From NCBI RefSeq assembly GCF_902459645.1, contig NZ_CABPSK010000004.1, positions 310,001 to 374,000 of the forward strand: a DNA stretch of 64,000 nucleotides, written 5' to 3'. The first letter of the stretch is position 1; each line of letters starts with the position of its first letter. The translations under genes were made by a program, and so were the position numbers. The notes under the pieces were generated by a model. The model searched no databases. It saw nothing but the letters and a program-made list of their open reading frames with translations, and had not been told where the DNA came from. Positions 38,801 to 48,314 of the stretch are shown here, in pieces. Source of the DNA: Pandoraea pneumonica. GTDB taxonomy: Bacteria; Pseudomonadota; Gammaproteobacteria; Burkholderiales; Burkholderiaceae.

Positions 38801-38889
38801 CGAGGTACCGGCAGGCGATTTTCCTTCCACCGCCCGCCAGCCCCCCAACGTCTGCGCTCACGCGCAAACACAACGTCCAACCCTAAGGT

Positions 38890-40284
38890 CTACCGCGCCC
38901 CCATCTTCGTGCGCGCAATCAACAGCGTCACAAGACTGATCACGGCGCCGACCATCAGATACAGCCCCGGTGCAAGCTTGTTGCCCGTCGAGGCAATCAG
39001 CCACGCGACAGCGAGCGGCGTAAAGCCGCCGAAGATCGTCGTGCCGAGGTTGTAACCCACCGCCATCCCCGTGGCCCGCGTGCGTGTCGGGAACAACGAC
39101 GACATCAACGCCGGAATCGGTGCGAAGTACACCGCCTTGAGCGTCCCCACCCACAGCATCACCAGCATCATCGTCGCGAGCGACGCGTGCGCATTCATGA
39201 ACGCGAACGCCGGATACACCGTGCACAAGAACAGCACCCCAGCCACCGCCATGATGCGAATGCGGCCCACACGGTCCGACCAATGGCCGACAAACGGCGT
39301 GAGCGTCATGATCACAAACCCGGTGACAAGCGTCGCGATAAAGCCCTGCTGCGGCGGCAACCCCAATTGCTTGGTCGCATACGTCGGCATGTACAAAATC
39401 ATGTAGTTCGCCGTCGTCGTCAAAATCAACGCGCCGATGCACACCAGCAACCGCGACTTCTGCGTCGCCAACACTTCCCGAATCGGTGACGGACCCGCCA
39501 CTTCACCCGCCGCCGCCTGACTTGCCGCCCGCGCCTTGATCGCCTCCTTCTGGAACGCCGGCGTCTCATCCACATACTTGCGGATGTACAAGCCAATCGG
39601 CCCGACCAGCATCCCGAACAGGAACGGAATTCGCCAGCCCCACGAATCCAACTGCGGCTGCGTGAGCGCCCCTGTCAACACCGCACCGAAAGCCGACGCC
39701 AACAACGTACTCGCCCCCTGACTCGCAAACTGCCAACTCGACATGAAGCCCGGACGATTCGGCACGTGCTCGACGAGAAACGCCGTCGAACTGCCGAACT
39801 CGCCACCCGCCGAGAACCCCTGCATCAAGCGCGACAGGAAAATGCCGATCGGTGCCCACACGCCAATGACGGCATACGTCGGCATAAAAGCGATCAGCCC
39901 CGTGCCCACCGTCATCATCGCAATCGACAGCATCAACGACGCCCGTCGGCCATGACGGTCCGCATAGGCTCCCAGTACGAACGCCCCGAGCGGGCGCGCC
40001 AGATACGACAACGCGAACGTGCCCAACGCCATCAGCAACGACACCGTCTCGTCGTGCGCCGGGAAGAAGAGCTTCGAGATCGTGACGGCGAAGTAGCCGT
40101 AGACGATCAGGTCATACCATTCCAGCGCATTGCCGATCGACGTGGCAACGATCAACTTGTACACGGGTACGTGAGCGGCTGGTCTCTCGTTGGATGCGTC
40201 GGATGCGGTGGCAGCAACGTCCGCGCCTCCCTCCGAAAGACGCCCCGTGTGCCCCGCCCCCGGAGCGGCAGCAGAACTGTTCAT
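38890..40284 (-). CDS. MHS-family MFS transporter (organic acid/osmolyte:H+ symporter type)
   Basis: A 464-residue inner-membrane protein of the metabolite:H+ symporter family. It opens with a disordered Ala/Ser/Gly-rich stretch of about 40 residues, then ATSIGNALEWYDLIVYGYFAVTISKLFFP, the MHS signature. GAYADRHGRRASLMLSIAMM is the loop 2-3 motif, and the GFSAGGEFGSSTAFLVEH segment is characteristic. Twelve membrane segments can be traced. Substrates of the family include proline/betaine, citrate, dicarboxylates and aromatic acids; this one is not assignable. The ATG at 40284 overlaps the M20 peptidase stop (ATGA) and follows GAGGGG, so the two form an operon. Confidence 0.9.
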   Translation of the reverse strand: MNSSAAAPGAGHTGRLSEGGADVAATASDASNERPAAHVPVYKLIVATSIGNALEWYDLIVYGYFAVTISKLFFPAHDETVSLLMALGTFALSYLARPLGAFVLGAYADRHGRRASLMLSIAMMTVGTGLIAFMPTYAVIGVWAPIGIFLSRLMQGFSAGGEFGSSTAFLVEHVPNRPGFMSSWQFASQGASTLLASAFGAVLTGALTQPQLDSWGWRIPFLFGMLVGPIGLYIRKYVDETPAFQKEAIKARAASQAAAGEVAGPSPIREVLATQKSRLLVCIGALILTTTANYMILYMPTYATKQLGLPPQQGFIATLVTGFVIMTLTPFVGHWSDRVGRIRIMAVAGVLFLCTVYPAFAFMNAHASLATMMLVMLWVGTLKAVYFAPIPALMSSLFPTRTRATGMAVGYNLGTTIFGGFTPLAVAWLIASTGNKLAPGLYLMVGAVISLVTLLIARTKMGAR

Positions 40285-41678
40285 CGCGGCTTCCCCTCTT
40301 TGAGGTCGACTTCGCCCAGATCCCAAAACAATCCCGCCATGATTTGCAACGCCTCACGCGCCACTGAACCGAGCAAATGCTCGTCAGGTGCATGCTGCGA
40401 GCAAGCCGGGTAGGAATGCGGCACCCACAGCGTGGGCAGCCCCAGCACGTCGGCAAATACATCGTTGGGCAGCGTGCCGCCAAGGTTCGGCAGCAGTACC
40501 GGCGGCTTGCCCGTCGTCTCGCGCATCGATGCCAGCGCCCACAACACCCACGGGTCTTCCGGATCGAGACGCGTCGCCATCACGCCGCGCTCCACTTCCA
40601 CATCGACCATCGTGAAACCGTGCGCATCCAAATGCGCGCGCACGATCTCGCCAAGCCGCTCCCAATCGGTGCCGACCACAAAGCGAATTTGCATGTGGGC
40701 GTAGGCGTACGGCGGAATCGCATTGACCGGCTTCTCGGGGTTGCCCGTCTTGAACGCCAGCACTTCGATGTTGTTCCAGCCGATCACTCGCTCGGTCGGG
40801 GTCAGGCCCGGCTCGCCATAGTCGGCGTCGACTTCCGGATCGTTCGGGCCGCCGCCCACTTCCAACCCTTCTAGCGCACGACGTACCGACGCAGGCAACG
40901 CAGGCGGGCGCAACCCCTCGATCAAAATCTTGCCGTTGCCGTCGACCATCGACGCAATCGCATTGGCCAGCACCACGCCCGGGTTACGCAGCAAGCCGCC
41001 CCAGTTGCCCGAGTGATGACCGCCTTCGCGCAGATTCAGACTCAGTTTGAAATTCACAAGGCCGCGCGAGCCCAAGAAGACCGTCGGATGCGTAGCCGCC
41101 AGACGCGGGCCGTCGGAGGCAATCAGCACGTCGGCACGCAACTCCTCGCGCAGTTGTTCGCAAACCGCGTGCAGGCCCGGAGAGCCCATCTCCTCGCCCA
41201 TCTCTACGATCATCTTCACGTTGTAGCCAAGCTTTCCGCCGCGTGCAGCAAGCACTTCAGCGAGCGCCGCTAGATTGATCGTGTGCTGGCCCTTGTTGTC
41301 CGCCGTGCCACGGCCATACCAACGGTCGCCTTCGACAACGATCTCCCACGGCTTGAGTCCGGCACGCCATTGCGCGTCGTAACCACGCACGACATCGCCA
41401 TGGCCATAGGTGAGCACCGTCGGCAGGTCGTCGGCTTCGCGACGCTCGGCAATCAGGAAGGGGCCGCCGCCCGGCGCAGGGTTCGGCACGATGCGCGAAG
41501 TGAAGCCCAGCGCGGCGAGCGCAGGCGTCATTTCATCGGCAAGGTAGGCATGGAGAATGTCGCCGCTATCGGCTTCCTGACTCTCCGTCTTGAACGCCAC
41601 GCGGCGGTTGAGGGTATCGAGAAACGCGCCCGAATCGTATTGGGCGGTGGCTTGAGCAATTGCGGCATTACGGGTCAC
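40281..41678 (-). CDS. M20-family metallopeptidase/amidohydrolase
   Basis: A 465-residue cytosolic M20 enzyme. Metal and catalytic landmarks are seen in order: LTYGHGDVVRGYD, GRGTADNKGQHTINLAAL, and VEMGEEMGSPGLHAV, where the glutamates are the general base and a metal ligand. SDGPRL follows, and the dimerisation domain comes before the C-terminal WVPHSYPACSQHAPDEH. Such enzymes hydrolyse dipeptides or N-acyl/carbamoyl amino acids using zinc. The start is a GTG at 41678 preceded by GGAG at 7 bp. Coupling to an MHS transporter suggests import of a substrate that this enzyme then hydrolyses. A LysR gene faces away from it. Confidence 0.9.
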   Translation of the reverse strand: MTRNAAIAQATAQYDSGAFLDTLNRRVAFKTESQEADSGDILHAYLADEMTPALAALGFTSRIVPNPAPGGGPFLIAERREADDLPTVLTYGHGDVVRGYDAQWRAGLKPWEIVVEGDRWYGRGTADNKGQHTINLAALAEVLAARGGKLGYNVKMIVEMGEEMGSPGLHAVCEQLREELRADVLIASDGPRLAATHPTVFLGSRGLVNFKLSLNLREGGHHSGNWGGLLRNPGVVLANAIASMVDGNGKILIEGLRPPALPASVRRALEGLEVGGGPNDPEVDADYGEPGLTPTERVIGWNNIEVLAFKTGNPEKPVNAIPPYAYAHMQIRFVVGTDWERLGEIVRAHLDAHGFTMVDVEVERGVMATRLDPEDPWVLWALASMRETTGKPPVLLPNLGGTLPNDVFADVLGLPTLWVPHSYPACSQHAPDEHLLGSVAREALQIMAGLFWDLGEVDLKEGKPR

Positions 41679-41920
41679 TGCATGTCTCCAAATGGCTTAT
41701 GGGGACGGCGGCCGGGGCTCGCACTCGCGCTGCGACGCGTGTCGGTAGCACGCTCTGGCACAACCGTTCAGGCCATTCTAGGAGTCGGTTTTTTTGACAA
41801 CAATGATAATATTTCGAACGTTCCGTTGCCGTTTCGGCAAAGCAGATGGCACACGTTTTCCATGTGTTTCAGCCTACGCACGCCGCTGGCTCTAGCCCCC
41901 TCAACCGCACTGTGCCGCCT

Positions 41921-42847
41921 ATGCAAACTCACGCTCTGCGCTACTTTCTCGAAGTCGCCCGAACCGGGTCGCTCAGCCGCGCGTCGGAGCGTCTGCACGT
42001 GGCTGTGTCGGCACTGAGTCGCCAAATTGCGAAGCTGGAAGAGGATCTGGGGACGCCCCTGTTCGAGCGGCGCCCGCGCGGCATGGTGCTTAGCGAAGCG
42101 GGCGAAATGCTCGCGGACCACGCGCGGCGTGTCTTGCTCGATGCGGAACGTGTGACCTCGGAGATTCGCGAGCTGACGGAAGTCGGTCGCGCCACCATTC
42201 GCGTGGCGAGTTCCGAAGGCGTTGCACGCGACTTTCTGCCGCAAGTGTTTGCGCGCTTTCGCGAGGCATACCCGGGCGCGCACTTCCTGCTCGATGTCAT
42301 CTCGCCGTTTGCCGCCACCGAGCGCGTGCGAGACGGCGAAGCCGACATCGCCGTCTGTTTCAGCGTGGCACCGGAAAAAGGCGTGCAGGTGGTGCATACG
42401 CAGCCCGCGCCCATCTATGCCCTCATGGCGCGTGGCCATCCGCTCGCCAAACGGCGCGAAGTGGCACTGGCCGATTTGCTGCCTTACCCGCTGGCGCTCT
42501 CCAACGCCGGGGTGACCATTCGGCAGATGTTCGATCTGTGCTGCACCCTCGAAGGTTTGCTGTTCGAGCCGGTATTCGTCAGCAACTATCACGCCGCACT
42601 GCACAGCTTCGTGCGCACGGGCAACGCCGTCACGCTCACTGGACTGCTGACCGTGCGTAGCCGTCTCGCGCCGGAAGGGCTTGTCGCCATCCCCATCCGC
42701 AACCCCGCGTTACACCAGCGCTCGCTGCAAGTGCAAACGATGGCGGGGCGCACCCTGCCCGCGCCCGTCGAGGCGTTTCTGGGGCTTCTGATCGATGCGA
42801 TCCGCGAACCGGAGATTCTCGACCGGCCTCTCGCCAAGCGCGACTGA
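41921..42847 (+). CDS. LysR-family transcriptional regulator
   Basis: A 308-residue regulator with the N-terminal winged helix-turn-helix (RYFLEVARTGSLSRASERLHVAVSALSRQIAKLEEDLGTPLFERRPRGMVLSEAGE), a helical linker and the periplasmic-binding-protein-like effector domain. It is divergent from the M20 peptidase/MHS operon and most likely controls it. I start at the internal ATG at 41921, which gives the canonical N-terminus; an upstream ATG at 41846 would add 25 unlikely residues. No strong ribosome binding site precedes either. The 240-bp divergent spacer has an AT-rich patch at 41785-41815 and a GAACGTTC palindrome at 41816-41823. Confidence 0.92.
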   Translation: MQTHALRYFLEVARTGSLSRASERLHVAVSALSRQIAKLEEDLGTPLFERRPRGMVLSEAGEMLADHARRVLLDAERVTSEIRELTEVGRATIRVASSEGVARDFLPQVFARFREAYPGAHFLLDVISPFAATERVRDGEADIAVCFSVAPEKGVQVVHTQPAPIYALMARGHPLAKRREVALADLLPYPLALSNAGVTIRQMFDLCCTLEGLLFEPVFVSNYHAALHSFVRTGNAVTLTGLLTVRSRLAPEGLVAIPIRNPALHQRSLQVQTMAGRTLPAPVEAFLGLLIDAIREPEILDRPLAKRD

Positions 42848-42888
42848 CCGGCTGCCTGACGGACACCCGCCGCACTTCGCTTGCCCCG

Positions 42889-44349
42889 CTAATTGGCGGG
42901 CGGTGGCGGCGTGGTGGCCGCAGCGGTGGCCTGCGCGGGCGTCACATGCTCGTCGTTCGCCATCTGCTCGCGGTCTGTTAGTTGCGCGAAGATCCACGCC
43001 GAGCAGCAGGTGATGAACCCCACGCAAGCGAACGTTGCACGGAACGCAGGCAAGGCGCCCACGCCCGCACTTTCGCCAAACGCACCGGTGAACGTCACGA
43101 GCAGCGCGCCCCCGACCGTCAGACCGAAGCTCATCGCGAGCATCTGCACGAGCGAGAACAGACTGTTGCCGCCGCTCGCGTCGTCGGGGTTCAGGTCCTT
43201 GAGCGTGAGCGTATTCATCGCGGTGAACTGAATCGAATTCACTCCGCCGAGAATGCCCAACTGGACGATGAGCAACGGCACCGGGTAATGCGGCGTCACC
43301 AGCGCAAAACTCGCCATGACCACGCCCGCGAGAATCGTGTTCCAGACCAGCACCGGACGATAGCCGTAGCGCGTCACCAGATGCGTCGCAAGACTCTTCG
43401 CGAAGATGCCCGAAATCGTGATCGGCAACATCAGCAAACCCGCCTCGAATGCCGTGTATCCCAGACTGACTTGCAGCAGCAGCGGCACGAGATAAGGCAC
43501 CGCCGCAATGCCGATGCGCGCAAACAAATTGCCCAGCAATCCCACGCTGAACGTATGCACGCGAAACATCGCCAGCGAGAACAGCGGCTGCGGCGTGCGG
43601 TTGGCGTACAGACCATACGCGACGAACCCGGCAAAGCCCACGACCAGCAACACCAGCATCAGCGCGTGCGCGCCTGCCATATCGGCATGCCGGTCGAGTG
43701 CGAGCGATGTCGCGATCATCCCCACCGAGAGCAGCAAATAACCTTTGATATCGAACCGCGTCTGATGCGGCGCACGCGCGTTGACCAAAAAGAAATGCGC
43801 CGCCACACAGCCCAACACGCCTACCGGCACGTTGATGAGAAACACCCAGTGCCACGAAGCGACTTTGACCAGCCAGCCGCCAAGCGTCGGGCCGATCAGC
43901 GGACCAATCATCCCCGGCACGGCCACGAACGCCAGCGCTTGCAGGTACTGCTCGCGCGGGAACGCCCGCAGCACCGCCAGCCGCCCCACCGGCAACAACA
44001 TCGCGCCGCCGAACCCCTGCACCACACGCCAAACGACGAGCGCATCGAGCATCGTCGAGTACGCACACATGGCCGAGCCGATGGAGAAGATGGTGAGCGC
44101 GCTAGTGAAGACGATGCGCGTGCCGAGCCGGTCTGCGAGCCATCCCGAGAGCGGAATGGTCACGGCCATTGTCAGTGCGTAGGCGATGACCACCGCCTGC
44201 ATGTGCAACGGCGATTGACCTAAGTCGCGCGCCATCGCGGGCAAAGCGGTATTGACGATCGTCGAGTCCAGCGTCTGCATGAAAAAGCCGACAGACACGA
44301 CAAGCAGCATCGCTTTTTGCCGCCAAGCGGTGAGTGGAGTTTCAGTCAT
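42889..44349 (-). CDS. DHA2-family MFS drug exporter (MdtD/EmrB-like)
   Basis: A 486-residue protein with 14 hydrophobic segments, as in the DHA2 family. MDR motifs are present: FMQTLDSTIVNTALPAMARDLG in helix 1, SGWLADRLGTRIVF in loop 2-3, RVVQGFGGAMLLPVGRLAVLR in helix 4, and GPTLGGWLVKVASWHWVFLINVPVG, the motif C region. It should export drugs or metabolites with protons across the inner membrane; the best resemblance is to MdtD. The upstream region carries the 13-bp tandem repeats described separately. No ribosome binding site is obvious at the start. The lysR gene converges from the other side, 41 bp away. Confidence 0.9.
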   Translation of the reverse strand: MTETPLTAWRQKAMLLVVSVGFFMQTLDSTIVNTALPAMARDLGQSPLHMQAVVIAYALTMAVTIPLSGWLADRLGTRIVFTSALTIFSIGSAMCAYSTMLDALVVWRVVQGFGGAMLLPVGRLAVLRAFPREQYLQALAFVAVPGMIGPLIGPTLGGWLVKVASWHWVFLINVPVGVLGCVAAHFFLVNARAPHQTRFDIKGYLLLSVGMIATSLALDRHADMAGAHALMLVLLVVGFAGFVAYGLYANRTPQPLFSLAMFRVHTFSVGLLGNLFARIGIAAVPYLVPLLLQVSLGYTAFEAGLLMLPITISGIFAKSLATHLVTRYGYRPVLVWNTILAGVVMASFALVTPHYPVPLLIVQLGILGGVNSIQFTAMNTLTLKDLNPDDASGGNSLFSLVQMLAMSFGLTVGGALLVTFTGAFGESAGVGALPAFRATFACVGFITCCSAWIFAQLTDREQMANDEHVTPAQATAAATTPPPPAN

Positions 44350-44364
44350 AGCGCAGCATCATGG

Positions 44365-44432
44365 ATATTCAGGCGGAATATTCCGGCGGGACATTCCAGC
44401 GAGATATGCCGACGCGGCGACATATCGACGGG
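44365..44432. repeat. 13-bp degenerate tandem repeat upstream of the drug exporter
   Basis: Four end-to-end 13-bp units (44365-44377, 44378-44390, 44391-44403, 44404-44416) read ATATTCAGGCGGA, ATATTCCGGCGGG, ACATTCCAGCGAG and ATATGCCGACGCG. A fifth (ACATATCGACGGG, 44420-44432) follows after three bases. They lie 16-83 bp upstream of the exporter start, where a promoter or operator array is expected. Confidence 0.65.
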
Positions 44433-44498
44433 GTCACGAATGCGCGTATGTTCGCACACTCGCGGTACCCGTCCTACCGGTGATTCACGCTGGCGATA

Positions 44499-46400
44499 TC
44501 ACCGACCCTGCACCGCCTCTCGCACTTGCTCCAGCGCCGCCGGATCTTCCAGCGTGATGAGATCGCCCGTCTCACGCCCCTCGCAAATCGCCTGAATCGC
44601 GCGGCGCAGCAGCTTACCCGAGCGAGTCTTGGGCAGCATCGTCACGAAGAACACGCGCGCCGGACGTGCAACCGCGCCCAGTTGCTTATCCACCGTCTTC
44701 ATCACGTCGCCTTCCAGGGCGAGCCGCTGTTCCGTGGTCTCGACCAACTCCGGCTGGCGCAACACGGCAAAGGCAATGGCGACCTGCCCTTTGAGCGCGT
44801 CTTGCGCCCCGATCACCGCCACTTCTGCCACCGCCGGATGGCTCGCAATGCTCTCTTCGATTTCACGCGACCCCAGCCGGTGCCCCGCGACGTTAATCAC
44901 GTCGTCGGTGCGGCCCAAGATGAAGTAGTAGCCGTCGTCGTCGCGCACGCCCCAGTCGAAGCTCGAATACAACTGCCGTCCGGGCACCGTTTCCCAATAC
45001 GTTTTGACGAAGCGGGCGTCGTCGCCCCACACGGTGCTCATGCACCCAGGCGGCAGCGGCCCTTCAATGGCCAACACGCCTTTCTGGTTCGGCCCGCAAT
45101 CTTCGCCGGTCACCTCGTCGACCAGCTTCACGTCGTAACCGTACACAGGCTTGCCCGGCGACCCCAGCTTGCTCGGCAACACCTCGACACCGCGCGCCAT
45201 GCCGAGAATCGGCCAGCCCGTCTCGGTTTGCCAATAGTTGTCGACCACCGGCTTGCCCACGCCGTCCGTCAGCCACCGTGCGGTGGGCTCGTCGAGGGGC
45301 TCGCCCGCGAGGAAAATCAGCCGCAGCGACGACAAGTCGTACTGCGTGAGATACGCGGGGTCTTGCTTCTTCAGCACCCGAATCGCCGTCGGCGCAGTGA
45401 ACAGTTGCGTCACACGGTACTTCTCGACAATGCGCCACCAGATGCCGCCGTCCGGGCGAATCGGCGTGCCTTCGTACATCACCGTCGCGATGCCCGCGAG
45501 CAGCGGCGCATAGACGATGTAGCTATGCCCGACCACCCAGCCGATGTCGGACGCGCAAAACATCGTGTCGCCCGGCTTCGCGCAGAAGATGTGCTGCATC
45601 GACGAGGCCAGCGCCACTGCATAACCCCCAGTGTCGCGTTGCACGCCCTTCGGTTTGCCCGTGGTGCCCGAGGTGTACAGCACGTACGACGGCTCGCTCG
45701 ATTCGAGCCATTCGCATGGCACGACCGCGTCGAGATGTTGCTCGCGCAGGGCCGCATAGTCGACGTCGCGCCCTTCGACGCGATCCATCGGCGCTAGGCC
45801 GCGGTCGATCAGCAGCACACTCGACGGCTTGCTTTGCGCGAGCGTAATGCCCTCATCGAGCAACGGCTTGTAGGGCACGACCTTGCCGTTGCGCGAGCCG
45901 GCATCGGCCGAGACGATGACTTTCGGACGCGCGTCGTCGATGCGCGCCGCGAGATTCACCGACGCGAAGCCGCCGAACACCACCGAGTGAATGGCACCGA
46001 GCCGCGTGCAGGCGAGCATGGCGAAAAGCGCTTCGGGCACCATCGGCATGTAGATCAGCACGCGCTCACCGCGTGTCACGCCCAGCGATTGCAGCGACGC
46101 CGCCATGCGGTTGACCTCGGCGGCCAGCGCGTCGTAGGTGTACACGCGCTCTTGCTCGGTTTCCGTCGACACCCAGATCAACGCGTTCTGCGAGCCGCGT
46201 GAGGGCAAATGGCGATCGACGGCGTTGTGGCAGATGTTGGTGCGCCCACCGACGAACCATTTGGCAAACGGTGGCTTGTCGTATTCGAGCACTTGGGTGA
46301 AGGGCGTTTCCCAGTCGATCAGGCGGGCTTGCTCCTCCCAGAAAGCCTCGCGCGACTCGGGGTCGACCGAACGGGCATGAAACGACGCGTACGAAGTCAT
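44499..46400 (-). CDS. prpE: Propionyl-CoA synthetase
   Basis: A 633-residue acyl-CoA synthetase that activates propionate, and more weakly acetate, with ATP. The ANL motifs are YVLYTSGTTGKPKGVQRDTGGYAVAL, DNYWQTETGWPI, YYFILGRTDDVINVAGHRLGSREIEE, and the catalytic lysine in PKTRSGKLLRRAIQAI. The N-terminal ACAS domain (YASFHARSVDPESREAFWEEQARLIDWETPF) and the length fit PrpE rather than Acs. GGAG precedes the ATG at 46400. No prpBC genes are next to it, so it appears to stand alone. It lies 94 bp after the last lasso-peptide gene on the same strand; some read-through is possible. Confidence 0.93.
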   Translation of the reverse strand: MTSYASFHARSVDPESREAFWEEQARLIDWETPFTQVLEYDKPPFAKWFVGGRTNICHNAVDRHLPSRGSQNALIWVSTETEQERVYTYDALAAEVNRMAASLQSLGVTRGERVLIYMPMVPEALFAMLACTRLGAIHSVVFGGFASVNLAARIDDARPKVIVSADAGSRNGKVVPYKPLLDEGITLAQSKPSSVLLIDRGLAPMDRVEGRDVDYAALREQHLDAVVPCEWLESSEPSYVLYTSGTTGKPKGVQRDTGGYAVALASSMQHIFCAKPGDTMFCASDIGWVVGHSYIVYAPLLAGIATVMYEGTPIRPDGGIWWRIVEKYRVTQLFTAPTAIRVLKKQDPAYLTQYDLSSLRLIFLAGEPLDEPTARWLTDGVGKPVVDNYWQTETGWPILGMARGVEVLPSKLGSPGKPVYGYDVKLVDEVTGEDCGPNQKGVLAIEGPLPPGCMSTVWGDDARFVKTYWETVPGRQLYSSFDWGVRDDDGYYFILGRTDDVINVAGHRLGSREIEESIASHPAVAEVAVIGAQDALKGQVAIAFAVLRQPELVETTEQRLALEGDVMKTVDKQLGAVARPARVFFVTMLPKTRSGKLLRRAIQAICEGRETGDLITLEDPAALEQVREAVQGR

Positions 46401-46493
46401 GATGTCTCCTTGCATGTTTTGGGTCGAGTGTGCGCGTTGACGCTTACGGAAGGCTTACCGTAGCGCGCACGGGAGACTTGACCTACCTAGGGA

Positions 46494-48314
46494 TTACGCG
46501 GAGGTTTCAGCAATGAGATCGGCCTGCTGCGCCTGCCACATGCGGGCGTACAGGCCGTTGCGCGCAAGCAGCGCCGAGTGATCGCCGATGTCGACGATAC
46601 GCCCCTGCTCCATCACGACGATGCGATCGGCGCGACAAATCGCCGCAAGCCGGTGCGCCACGACGACACAGGTTGCCCCTGCGCGTTCGTGAGCGAGACG
46701 GCTGAGAATGCGGGCTTCGGTGAGCGCGTCGAGCGCGGCGGTCGGCTCGTCGAAGAGCAGCAACCGTGGGCGTCCCCACAAGGCGCGCGCGATGTTCACG
46801 CGCTGGCGCTCGCCACCGGACAGCCCCGCGACGGCGATCGTTTGCGGCACTTCTGCGACCGCCGTGACGCGTGTAAATTCGTCGCGAACGTCGTGAGCGT
46901 CGGGCAGCGCTGTGTCGGGTAACCCGGCCCGGTAAGCCACGTTCTCGAACACCGTCCGATCGAACAGGCGGCAGTCCTGTGTGACGAAGCCTGTCACGCG
47001 GCGCAGTGCTGCCGCAGAGGCGCTGTCCAGCGGATGTCCGTCGATATGTAGCTGCCCGTGCGTCGGCAATGTGAGACCGGCCATCAAACGCAATAACGTG
47101 GATTTGCCAGCGCCTGAAGGACCGACGATGGCCACGTATTCTCCCGGGCGGATGCTAAGGCTAACGCGCGCGACGATGGGCATCCCCTCGGCGGTATCGA
47201 CACCGACCTGATCGAAGTGAATACGTGGGGCGTTTTCCGATGACCCACGCCGTGCCCCCATCTCACCGGCTTCCTCGTGAAGCGACGACCGCACCGGGCC
47301 ACTCTGCTGCGTCTGCGCCACCGGGTCGCTCGCGGCATCGCGCAAATGTTCATCGACGCTCACCAAGGCCCTCGCCACCTGCGACACTAACGCCCCCAGC
47401 ATCGCCGCAGGCAATGCAAATTGCAGCAGATACGCGTTGATTTGCACCAACGTGCCGACCGGCTCCGCGCCTCGCATCACATCACCAACTGCGAACAATG
47501 TCATGGCCGACACCCCGAGCGCCATGATCGCCATCTGACACGCGCTCGTGGCCTGCGCAGTAGCCGCCGTGGCAAGCGCCGCGACGTAGCGAGTGTGCAG
47601 CCGCTGCGACAGCCGCTCGATTTCGGCAGGTTCCTGCGCGAACGTCTTCACACATTCGAGTTGACCCAGCGTGTCGGCCAACGCGCCCATCGTGGTGCGT
47701 GAAATCTCGTTCGCATGCGCCTCTCTGCGTGTGACGCGCGCAAGCGACGGGCGCAACGTCAGCACATAAGCCCCCACGGTGACACCGAGCAGCACGCCAT
47801 AGATCGCGCCGAAGTTGAGCGTCAGGATGATGCCGGTAGCGAGCACTTGCACGGCCAACGGCAGCAGACCGAACACCAACCCCGTCACAATCACGGGCAA
47901 CGCCACTTCAACGCGAAAGAGACAATCGAGTGCCTGCCCCGCATTCACTTCACGCGCGCGATGGGCCGGTAAGTCGACGAGCCGCGACAAGTACCCCAAC
48001 GCCGTGCGCCGCCGCAGGTCTTCCATGGCACGCTGAATCAGCAAGTCTTTGCCGCGCTCGCCGATGGCGGCGGCCGACCACAGCGCCACATATCCCACCG
48101 CCAACGGCATCGCGAAGCCTACGGCGCGCTCCCCCGTCAGGGCATCGACGGCAAGCCCAAGCACCCAAGGGGCCACCAGCCGCAACGCGAGCATCAACGC
48201 CGCAGCCAGTGCGGCTATCACCACCCAGCGTCGATGACGCGACGTTTGCGTCTCACGCGCCCATAACTTTATGAGGACGAAACCGAGCGCCCGCCAAGCG
48301 GCCTGTCGTGTCAT
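46494..48314 (-). CDS. ABC exporter of the lasso-peptide cluster (D protein)
   Basis: A 606-residue half-transporter with an N-terminal six-helix membrane domain (residues about 25-320) and a C-terminal ATPase. Walker A is GPSGAGKS at 398-405, followed by the signature LSGGERQRVNIARALWG, Walker B LLLFDEPTAALD, and the H-loop VVAHRLA. It would export and give immunity to the mature lasso peptide, as McjD does for microcin J25. Its ATG at 48314 overlaps the synthetase stop (ATGA), so it belongs to the lasso operon. The open frame reaches 48 codons further upstream into the synthetase gene, but the start at 48314 gives the family-like N-terminus. The linker near residues 330-360 is unusually polar. 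Confidence 0.92.
   Translation of the reverse strand: MTRQAAWRALGFVLIKLWARETQTSRHRRWVVIAALAAALMLALRLVAPWVLGLAVDALTGERAVGFAMPLAVGYVALWSAAAIGERGKDLLIQRAMEDLRRRTALGYLSRLVDLPAHRAREVNAGQALDCLFRVEVALPVIVTGLVFGLLPLAVQVLATGIILTLNFGAIYGVLLGVTVGAYVLTLRPSLARVTRREAHANEISRTTMGALADTLGQLECVKTFAQEPAEIERLSQRLHTRYVAALATAATAQATSACQMAIMALGVSAMTLFAVGDVMRGAEPVGTLVQINAYLLQFALPAAMLGALVSQVARALVSVDEHLRDAASDPVAQTQQSGPVRSSLHEEAGEMGARRGSSENAPRIHFDQVGVDTAEGMPIVARVSLSIRPGEYVAIVGPSGAGKSTLLRLMAGLTLPTHGQLHIDGHPLDSASAAALRRVTGFVTQDCRLFDRTVFENVAYRAGLPDTALPDAHDVRDEFTRVTAVAEVPQTIAVAGLSGGERQRVNIARALWGRPRLLLFDEPTAALDALTEARILSRLAHERAGATCVVVAHRLAAICRADRIVVMEQGRIVDIGDHSALLARNGLYARMWQAQQADLIAETSA

Noticed and set aside
42710-44068. A 452-codon minus-strand frame overlapping the MdtD-like gene
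   Set aside because: Same strand but a different frame from a gene with full family motifs; composition (Arg/Ala/Gly-rich) is typical of a GC-driven shadow.
46455-46475. Weak TACGG/CCGTA inverted repeat between the lasso exporter and prpE as a terminator
   Set aside because: The 5-bp arms are short and no T-run follows; not enough to call a terminator.
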